From Corynebacterium sp. (GTDB taxonomy: Bacteria; Actinomycetota; Actinomycetes; Mycobacteriales; Mycobacteriaceae): 64,000 nucleotides of DNA. How positions within the stretch are numbered: the first letter of the stretch is position 1; the number at the start of each line of letters is the position of its first letter. This document shows, piece by piece, positions 58,127 through 64,000 of this stretch. Under the pieces are notes generated by a model. That model made no database searches and was not told where the DNA came from. It saw only the letters and a list, made by a program, of their open reading frames with translations. The DNA is taken from the NCBI GenBank assembly GCA_030527885.1, contig JAUMZY010000003.1, forward strand, positions 62,001 through 126,000, in the 5' to 3' direction. The position numbers and the translations under genes were made by a program.

Positions 58127-58381
58127 TCACAGCAATAGCTGCCGTCATTCTTCTTGGGTTCCTACTCTTTAAACAATTATCCGGGATTCGGAGTTGGATC
58201 CGGCAATCACCACATTGCCCACTGCGCAAGAAATCAACCAGTATCGGAAAGAACACCCTGGAACATCGGTCATGGAAGCGGTTAACTATAACACCAGCTG
58301 CCTGATAATTTACTAGTGGTTATCAGGGAGTTGGTGTTTTTCGTATGGGTCGTGGTGGATACCTCCGGACGTCGAAAAGCA
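58127..58381. other. Region between the SDR remnant and the lipoprotein remnant
   Basis: About 250 bp without a supported gene. A short open frame (58117-58305) with one hydrophobic stretch starts inside the SDR remnant and lacks a ribosome-binding site. Position 58370 carries the repeated 11-mer. Confidence 0.4.
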
Positions 58382-58857
58382 TCAAGCTCGCTCAATAGTG
58401 ACGGAACGGGCGGCATCCCAGCCTTTAAACACCGCGGGATCCCCTTCGAATTCGCCGATGCGCACGATGCCGTTGTAGCGGCCCACGTCCTGGTAGTACA
58501 GCACCACGACCCCGCCGGGTTCGCACCAGCCGATGGTGCCGGCGGGAGCACTCTCCACTTTTGGCATGCCGTCTATGTTCAGGGCTGCGGCGGAGTGGCA
58601 ACCACTTCCTGGCCGCCATAATCGGAGAAGTTCAGCGTGAGCGGCAACTGTTCCAACAGTGACGTGCCGGCGGGGTTGTCCTACAGGTGGGCCTTGATCG
58701 TGTGGTTATCAACGATGATGTTGATGGGGGTTTTGGTTGCGTTGGTCACGGATTCCCCTGTGCTGGTAGTGGGTTGTTCGGATTCTGCCGAACTGCATGC
58801 CGGCAGTATGACGCAGCAAGCCGCTACCAGTAGTGCAGAGATGCCGCGCCGGATCAT
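58382..58857 (-). pseudogene. Cyclophilin-like lipoprotein, nonsense plus frameshift
   Basis: From ATG 58857 the frame gives a lipoprotein signal peptide MIRRGISALLVAACC...LPACSS (lipobox Cys 21), then TKTPINIIVDNHTIKAHL followed by TAG at about 58682. The frame goes on DNPAGTSLLEQLPLTLNFSD with YGGQEVVATPP, meets a stop, and resumes one base over as LNIDGMPKVESAPAGTIGW to VTIERA at 58382. The middle and last parts match the cyclophilin-like domain (PF18050 type: LPLTLNFSDYGG...GTIGWCEPGG...YYQDVGRYNG). Its start overlaps the end of the PLDc_N gene by 4 bp. Confidence 0.72.
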
Positions 58858-59057
58858 GAGCTGCTAGTTTTCACGTGCGTGCGATGTGTGAACAGGTACA
58901 ACACGGGGCCGACGATGGGCAGAATGATGGCGATGAGCAGCCATAATACTTTGGGGGTTTTGGGTTCGTAAGATCGCAGCCACGTGATGATAAAAGCCAC
59001 GAATAATACTAACTGGGCCAGTAGTGCGAGGGAAAAGAAGTTGTCGTAGGCGTGCAT
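58854..59057 (-). CDS. PLDc_N-domain small membrane protein
   Basis: A 67-aa protein with two membrane segments (about residues 9-27 and 37-57) and the pattern RSYEPKTPKVLWLLIAIILPIVGPVLYL, typical of the phospholipase D-nuclease N-terminal domain found alone in many short actinobacterial proteins. Its function is unknown. It is upstream of, and overlaps by 4 bp with, the decayed cyclophilin-like lipoprotein gene. Confidence 0.82.
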   Translation of the reverse strand: MHAYDNFFSLALLAQLVLFVAFIITWLRSYEPKTPKVLWLLIAIILPIVGPVLYLFTHRTHVKTSSS

Positions 59058-59202
59058 GGTGGCTCCTCAGATTGGGGACATGCATTTTGTTCCATGTTAA
59101 CCCACTGGCCACGGCGTGTACACTGGGGAACCACACCGAAACACTCAAACAATAAATGTCCAAACAATCAACCTCCAAATCATGGATGGAAGCGTGATAG
59201 AC

Positions 59203-59931
59203 ATGTCCCTCATTTTTGTTACTGGTGCATCAAGTGGCGTGGGGTTGCTAACCGCCCAGGCCCTGAATGAAGCGGGCCACGACGTGGTGATTCATGCTCG
59301 CACTCCCGAACGCCTACCTGCCAGCGTTGCCGAACGCATGCATGGTGTGGTGTACGGCGATTTAACCGATCTGGAGGCGACCAAAGCAGTAGCGGCGGCT
59401 GCAAATGAATTTGGCCCGTTTACTGCGGTTATCCACAATGCTGGGGTGGCTGACGAGTCGCAAAATTTTGCGGTTAATGTGGTCGCACCTTATGTGCTAT
59501 CAGCGTTGATGCAGCAACCGGCGCGGATTGTGGTGGTGAGCAGTCATCTGCATTTGCAGGGATCGCAGGATCATTTGCCGGAGGTGCTGGCGGATCACAC
59601 TGTGAGTTACAACGATTCGAAACTTTTTGTTACTGCCCTGACGTGGGGTTTGGCGCGGCATTGGCCGGAAGTGCTGGTGCATGCAGTGCATCCGGGGTGG
59701 GTTCCCACTCGTATGGGTGGGCCGGCTGCCACGGATGATTTGGATTTGAGCCATCGCACACAAGTGTGGTTAGCCACCGCCCCGCAGGATGATATCGTGC
59801 CGCATACCGGCGGGTATTGGTTCCATGAGAAGGTGGAAAAACCTCACCCGGCGACCTTGGATCCGGCTTTTCAGGATGAGATCATCCAGGGGTTGAAGGC
59901 ACACACTGGGGTGACGCTACCGTTGCTCTAG
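59203..59931 (+). CDS. Short-chain dehydrogenase/reductase
   Basis: A 242-aa SDR with cofactor loop FVTGASSGVGLLTAQAL, the NNAG position VIHNAGVAD and Tyr-x3-Lys in VSYNDSKLFV. It belongs to the divergent group of short SDRs similar to retinol-dehydrogenase-like proteins. ATG 59203 is preferred because MSLIFVTGASS begins just before the fold and GGAAG lies 11 nt upstream; an upstream in-frame ATG at 59116 would add 29 unlikely residues. It is divergent from the PLDc_N gene. Confidence 0.85.
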   Translation: MSLIFVTGASSGVGLLTAQALNEAGHDVVIHARTPERLPASVAERMHGVVYGDLTDLEATKAVAAAANEFGPFTAVIHNAGVADESQNFAVNVVAPYVLSALMQQPARIVVVSSHLHLQGSQDHLPEVLADHTVSYNDSKLFVTALTWGLARHWPEVLVHAVHPGWVPTRMGGPAATDDLDLSHRTQVWLATAPQDDIVPHTGGYWFHEKVEKPHPATLDPAFQDEIIQGLKAHTGVTLPLL

Positions 59932-59999
59932 GTTCCTGGGTATGTCAAGACTGGCTTCTGGCACGTTTGATTATTGGGCGGTAGGTGCCACCTGGCGGG

Positions 60000-60704
60000 T
60001 TATAGCCGCTGGTGTTTCTTCCGCCATTTTCGATCAGCCTTGCGTAGGAGTTTTTGCTTGTGTGCGCGGGGAATATATGGTGCATGGCTGCGCGGTGGAG
60101 CGAAGTCGCCGGTTTCGTTGCGTTTGAATTCCAACTGGCGTTCGCATGCTGCCTTGAGGTAGGGGTATTCCTCAGAAATGCAGTTGAGGGCGTGCCAGAG
60201 AATGAACATGTAGAACTCCCGGCGGCCTTCAGTGGCACTGACGAGCTGTTCATAATTGGTGCCCATGTGGCGTAGGTAGTTCACCATGAGGTGTTCTTTT
60301 TTGGAATCCGAGTCGTTGTACAGCAGCGTAACCAGGTATTTTTGCATTTCTTCGCTGTAGTCCGGGTGTTCGCGTGACACGTAGTGCCACAATGCGGAGC
60401 GCTGGAGGCTGCCTTTAGAGAGCCCCGTGAACCGCGGATCAATGTAGAACTGTTGCAGGATCCGGTTGAGGGTTTCGCCGTCGCGGCGGAGGCCCTGGCG
60501 GCGCCACGTATCAACCCGGTATTCGAATGAATTTTCGATTTCTTTGACGCGGTCTTTGAAATACAGCGCAGTTATAGCACCATTGCTGTGCGGCATTTCC
60601 ACATCTGGAGTTGCAAGAAACTTTTCGACAGCAATGCGGTCCCAACCTCGACGGACACAGATCCAACTAAGAGAAAAATACTGCGCTGTTGTATCGTTGC
60701 TCAT
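60000..60704 (-). CDS. Unknown soluble protein, Arg/Tyr-rich
   Basis: A 234-aa protein (MSNDTTAQYFSLSWICVRRG), no signal peptide or membrane segment. It is largely helical with many Arg, Tyr and His residues and ends in a strongly basic stretch (RAHKQKLLRKADRKWRKKHQ) suited to binding nucleic acid. The ATG at 60704 has GAGGTGG 8 nt upstream; an in-frame start at 60743 is less likely. It is convergent with the SDR gene and divergent from nothing obvious. I do not recognise the family. Confidence 0.68.
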   Translation of the reverse strand: MSNDTTAQYFSLSWICVRRGWDRIAVEKFLATPDVEMPHSNGAITALYFKDRVKEIENSFEYRVDTWRRQGLRRDGETLNRILQQFYIDPRFTGLSKGSLQRSALWHYVSREHPDYSEEMQKYLVTLLYNDSDSKKEHLMVNYLRHMGTNYEQLVSATEGRREFYMFILWHALNCISEEYPYLKAACERQLEFKRNETGDFAPPRSHAPYIPRAHKQKLLRKADRKWRKKHQRL

Positions 60705-60883
60705 TTTCCACCTCACTTTCTTCCCTATAGTAGCGTCGTGCAATCAGACAGGTCGCCGCCCTTCCCCCGCTACCCCCAAACACAAAAAACAAAGGTGCAA
60801 GCTAAAAAGTACGCCTCTAACTCAGGGGCCGCCGGCGGCATCAGACACACCCCACCGTTTAAGCGCTGGCCGACAAGGGACAT

Positions 60884-60911
60884 AAAAAAGACGCCATCGA
60901 AGTAGCGTCTT
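60884..60911 (-). terminator. Terminator after the L,D-transpeptidase
   Basis: AAGACGC / GCGTCTT (60888-60894, 60905-60911) followed on the minus strand by six Ts. Confidence 0.85.
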
Positions 60912-60932
60912 ATCTATATAGCGGTTGTGGGG

Positions 60933-62117
60933 TTATGGGGCGTCGTTAGCGTTGCCCTTCTTCCACGTAGCCCAATCCAAGTTCCAGTCGCCCAAACCGT
61001 CGTACACGCTAAGCTGTTCGCCGGCGGTGTTCTTCACGGTAACGATGTCACCGCGCTTCACATAATTCTGGAACCATGCTGCATTTTCATCGTTGACGTT
61101 AATGCAGCCGTGAGAGGTGTTGGTATTACCTTGAGCCCATACTGACCAGGGTGCAGCATGAACGAAAATACCCGAGTAGGACATTTGCGTCGCATATTGC
61201 ACTGGGGTGCGGTAACCACCATTTTCCAAGGACAAACCATAAGAAGTGGAGTCCATAACGATTGATGGGTAAGCGTCACCAATCATGTAAATGCCCTTAG
61301 GCGTTGGCCATGCTGGCGAACCCAAGGAAACCGGCATGGACCGAACTTCCTCGCCATCCTTGTAAATGGTCATGGTCTTGGTGTTGTCATCCACAATGGC
61401 TTCCACCTTGTCACCAATGGTGAATGAGGCTTGATTGCCATTGGCGGCATAAATGCCGTCACCAATCTTCACACCATAAAGGTCAGCGTTAACTTTGACT
61501 TTGGTGCCTGGCTGCCAGAATTTCTCTGGGCGCCACCGCACTTCTTGATTCGAAATCCAGTAGAAAGCACCTTCTACCTTGGGTTCCGTTTCAATTTTAA
61601 TAGCCTTTTCGACGGCCTTGCGGTCGTGAACGGTGGTGTCAAAGCGCACACCAATGGTCTGGCCCACCCCAACAGTGGCACCATCTAATGGAGCTAGAGA
61701 ATTCTCCGATAAGGTATCCGCCTCAATAGTGGAAAACTTTGTGGTGGTCTTTTTACCATTTTTATCCTCAGCCACAATTGTGTAATTACGGTTAAAACCT
61801 AATTCTTCCGCAGTGGTCCAGGACATTTTATCGTTAGAAAGCTTGGCCTTAACCTCATTGCCTTCTTCATTGGTCATAGTGACCTTTTTAAGCCCTTTGT
61901 CTTGCGATTGAACCTCAACCGCATCCCGGGGAGAAACGTTAGTCGCACCGTTCTTTACACTAACCGTAGGAGCCGCAGCTTTGGGAGCTTCCGAAGTTTT
62001 AGTTTCAGATACGCCCGCAGCAGCACCCTGCTCAACGGTGCATGCACCAAGGAGCAAAACCGAGCCGCATAAAAACGCCGCAATCGTCTTCTTCGCAGAC
62101 TTGCGCGAGACTTTCAT
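60933..62117 (-). CDS. L,D-transpeptidase, lipoprotein
   Basis: A 394-aa enzyme that makes 3-3 peptidoglycan cross-links. It has a lipoprotein signal peptide (lipobox LLGAC, Cys 26), two Ig-like domains (about 45-250) and a YkuD catalytic domain with the active-site Cys in SHGCINVND (near residue 337) and the upstream His in IFVHAAPWSVW. This is the LdtMt2-like layout. Length is normal. It stands alone with its terminator; the 330-bp upstream region should carry its promoter. Confidence 0.95.
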   Translation of the reverse strand: MKVSRKSAKKTIAAFLCGSVLLLGACTVEQGAAAGVSETKTSEAPKAAAPTVSVKNGATNVSPRDAVEVQSQDKGLKKVTMTNEEGNEVKAKLSNDKMSWTTAEELGFNRNYTIVAEDKNGKKTTTKFSTIEADTLSENSLAPLDGATVGVGQTIGVRFDTTVHDRKAVEKAIKIETEPKVEGAFYWISNQEVRWRPEKFWQPGTKVKVNADLYGVKIGDGIYAANGNQASFTIGDKVEAIVDDNTKTMTIYKDGEEVRSMPVSLGSPAWPTPKGIYMIGDAYPSIVMDSTSYGLSLENGGYRTPVQYATQMSYSGIFVHAAPWSVWAQGNTNTSHGCINVNDENAAWFQNYVKRGDIVTVKNTAGEQLSVYDGLGDWNLDWATWKKGNANDAP

Positions 62118-62446
62118 TTTCTTGAGATTTCCTGCCTTCTAGTGACTAAAGCCGAGCTAAAAAATCTAGTTCGGTTCGTTCGTCATATTTTAAACCCAAA
62201 TTCTAGCTATAACCGGCCTCATGAAAGAACTGTTGCCAGATCGTAACCAGATAGAAAACCCGCTCACATCAACGACACAGGTAAAAGCAAATTTCGTGCA
62301 CTACCCCCACTGATATTTTGCCACCCCCTTCCCTACCCCACCGAGGTGAAAAAATTGGTTTTGAACTGCTGATTTTGCAAATTCCCAAAAGTACTGTTAT
62401 TGTTTTCTTCGTTGCCATAACGGAGTGAAACTCCTGGTGGGCATAA
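62118..62446. other. Intergenic region between the L,D-transpeptidase and tRNA-Lys
   Basis: These 329 bp contain the promoter of the transpeptidase on the minus strand and that of tRNA-Lys on the plus strand. I see no open frame or clear stem-loop. Confidence 0.5.
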
Positions 62447-62795
<349 letters not shown>

Positions 62796-62850
62796 AAGAC
62801 CAATATAGGCATAGCGTGCAATTTCAGACAAAGGACCAATTCTCAATAAT

Positions 62851-62921
62851 AGACATATATCCAATATTGTATTGATATAAACCAGTCTAGTGTCTATATA
62901 TGGACTTATGTCTAATATTGA
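62851..62921. promoter_or_regulatory. Operator cluster between repressor and divergent gene
   Basis: AGACATATATCC (62851-62862) and GGACTTATGTCT (62902-62913) are near-perfect inverted repeats; GTCTATATATGGAC (62892-62905) is a third related site, and AATATTG occurs at 62863 and 62915. This arrangement between two divergent small genes resembles a phage switch operator. Confidence 0.55.
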
Positions 62922-63072
62922 TTTAATCGGCACGAACGGAATCGTAGGAATCTTGAAAAATTCTCGATCTGATTTACACGTAAAAATTACCCACGAAGAT
63001 ATCCGACACATCAGACAAATCAGCAAGAGAAAAACTCTGCTTTTTACCACCCAAAGAACAAACAGATGTTGA
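62908..63072 (+). CDS. Small protein divergent from the repressor, possibly frameshifted
   Basis: From ATG 62908 the frame encodes 54 aa beginning MSNIDLIGTNGIVGILKNSR. After ITHEDIRHIRQISK another frame gives FLPPKEQTDVEVITEPVKNH to a stop at about 63121, so the original product may have been longer with a frame change near 63028. There is no clear ribosome-binding site. Its position opposite the repressor suggests a cro-like or accessory role, but it has no helix-turn-helix that I can see. Confidence 0.4.
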   Translation: MSNIDLIGTNGIVGILKNSRSDLHVKITHEDIRHIRQISKRKTLLFTTQRTNRC

Positions 63073-64000
63073 GGTAATCACGGAGCCTGTAAAGAATCAC
63101 CAGCAGCCGGTTTCTCACTGAAGCTAAAGAACACCAGCTGAATCAATGGCACCAGAAACGATAACTTTTAACACCTTCGACAGTGGCACTCGACTGCCAG
63201 TTCAAGCTTCCCGAATCACTAGCCAATTCAGAGACAAATAACGGCCAGCACCATCCGGTGCCAAATGCGCCACTAAGTGCGGAATCAGTTTTACCGCGCC
63301 GGCGCCCCCCTTCCACAGCGCCGAAGACTAACCCAAATTACCGCCACAAGAGAGAGCGACCCTACGCATAAACCCACCAAATAAACCTCGTTGCCCCAAA
63401 TTCCTACTATGAATGCTCTGCGCCCGAAGCACGCTAAAGATATCGGGGGGCCGGCGATCCACCGGCGCCGTTGGGGGTTAGAGCCTCATCGCCGACCGAT
63501 GCGAGGTTTTCCGCGTAGTCAAGGCAGGTCCGGTAGCGTACTACACGTTTGGAAGTGTAGGGGCGGTGTAACACCGCTGGACACTCGCAACATCCCGGCC
63601 CTGGTGCAAGCGAACAATGCCCGCAGCACGCAATGAAATATACCTATACAAGCGACCGACCGACTGACGGAAGGACCGCCCCCATTGTCCTTATTTTTTC
63701 GGGTAAGGGGGCAAACCCTGCCCGCTCCCTCCCTCAAGAAGCTGGCAAAACCCCAACCCCGCAGCAGCCACAATCCACAAAACAACAAGACAACAAAAAC
63801 AACCTAATCACAACACAGACCAACACACAGCAACCACCAACAATCACAACAATCATGAGACAGCCACGAACCTCACACACCCCACCCCAACCACCAGCAA
63901 CCTTGCTACACGCCTAAAAGGAGGAAGTAGCAAGATTAATATTTTTGCTTGGATAGCCACACTCGGCACATCCCAGCTCCAAGCGTTGAACAATACAAAA
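63073..64000. other. Right-end region without a supported gene
   Basis: About 930 bp. Bases 63480-63610 contain several short hairpins, such as CCTCATCG/CGATGCGAGG near 63483, TACAC/GTGTA near 63541 and GCGGTG/CACCGC near 63564. On the minus strand the same stretch has a coding-like frame without a start codon (reading RTCLDYAENLASVGDEALTP) that ends at TAG near 63432. Bases 63740-63900 are a low-complexity A/C-rich run with spurious open frames. No integrase gene is visible before the window ends. Confidence 0.4.

Noticed and set aside
58117..58305. 62-codon plus-strand frame with one hydrophobic stretch
   Set aside because: It begins inside the SDR remnant, has no ribosome-binding site and no recognisable sequence.
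63633..63917. 94-codon plus-strand frame
   Set aside because: Gln/Thr/Pro-rich product from an A/C-rich low-complexity stretch; no ribosome-binding site.

Overview
The window looks like chromosomal DNA of a Corynebacterium (Actinobacteria), probably related to the C. diphtheriae group. The gene order proB-obg-rpmA-rplU-rne-ndk-folC-valS, the paired clpP1/clpP2 genes beside clpX and tig, an HtaA-domain haem protein, a fused CopD-CtaG copper protein and a Cas9 close to that of C. diphtheriae all fit. No search could be run; family names come from motifs and recalled family features.

Layout. 1-4.2 kb: HtaA-type surface protein, proB, obg. 4.3-8.0 kb: a decayed ABC exporter (ATPase and FtsX-like permease, four lesions) beside an intact TetR gene and its operators. 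8.2-12.4 kb: a small secreted protein, rpmA, rplU, rne. 12.8-15.9 kb: a VOC protein, a LuxR-type response regulator and two broken DesK-like kinases. 16-23.4 kb: ndk, a duplicated membrane protein, DUF4233 protein, folC, valS, mdh. 23.9-29.1 kb: TetR regulator, clpX with a separate zinc-binding-domain gene in front of it, clpP2, clpP1, tig. 29.1-42.6 kb: tRNA-Pro, tRNA-Gly, rpiB, DsbA-like oxidoreductase, pepN, metB, a thioesterase, ettA, ssb, ctiP, tRNA-Arg. 42.7-49 kb: small proteins, then a type II-C CRISPR-Cas locus (tracrRNA, frameshifted cas9, cas1, cas2, array of five repeats). 49.2-53.7 kb: ThrE-like exporter, two paralogous unknown genes, an SDR, orn, tRNA-His. 53.8-62.1 kb: accessory genes including a broken hydrolase, a regulator/SDR pair, a broken Abi_2 (AbiF-like) gene behind a strongly structured leader RNA, a broken cyclophilin-like lipoprotein and an L,D-transpeptidase. 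62.4-64 kb: tRNA-Lys with a phage-type repressor whose 3' end lies inside the tRNA, followed by about 1 kb without a supported gene.

Three things stand out. (1) Housekeeping genes are intact, while accessory genes (exporter, two kinases, cas9, Abi, hydrolase, lipoprotein, small DUF6968-like gene) each carry nonsense or one-base lesions, so this is either a genome in active gene decay or an assembly with indel errors that needs checking. (2) The 11-mer CGTCGAAAAGC occurs 15 times on the two strands, far above chance. (3) Two small loci could be new regulatory systems: a stand-alone ClpX zinc-binding domain translated just ahead of clpX, and an Abi_2 gene whose Shine-Dalgarno sequence is folded into a hairpin beside a 17-bp stem-loop.
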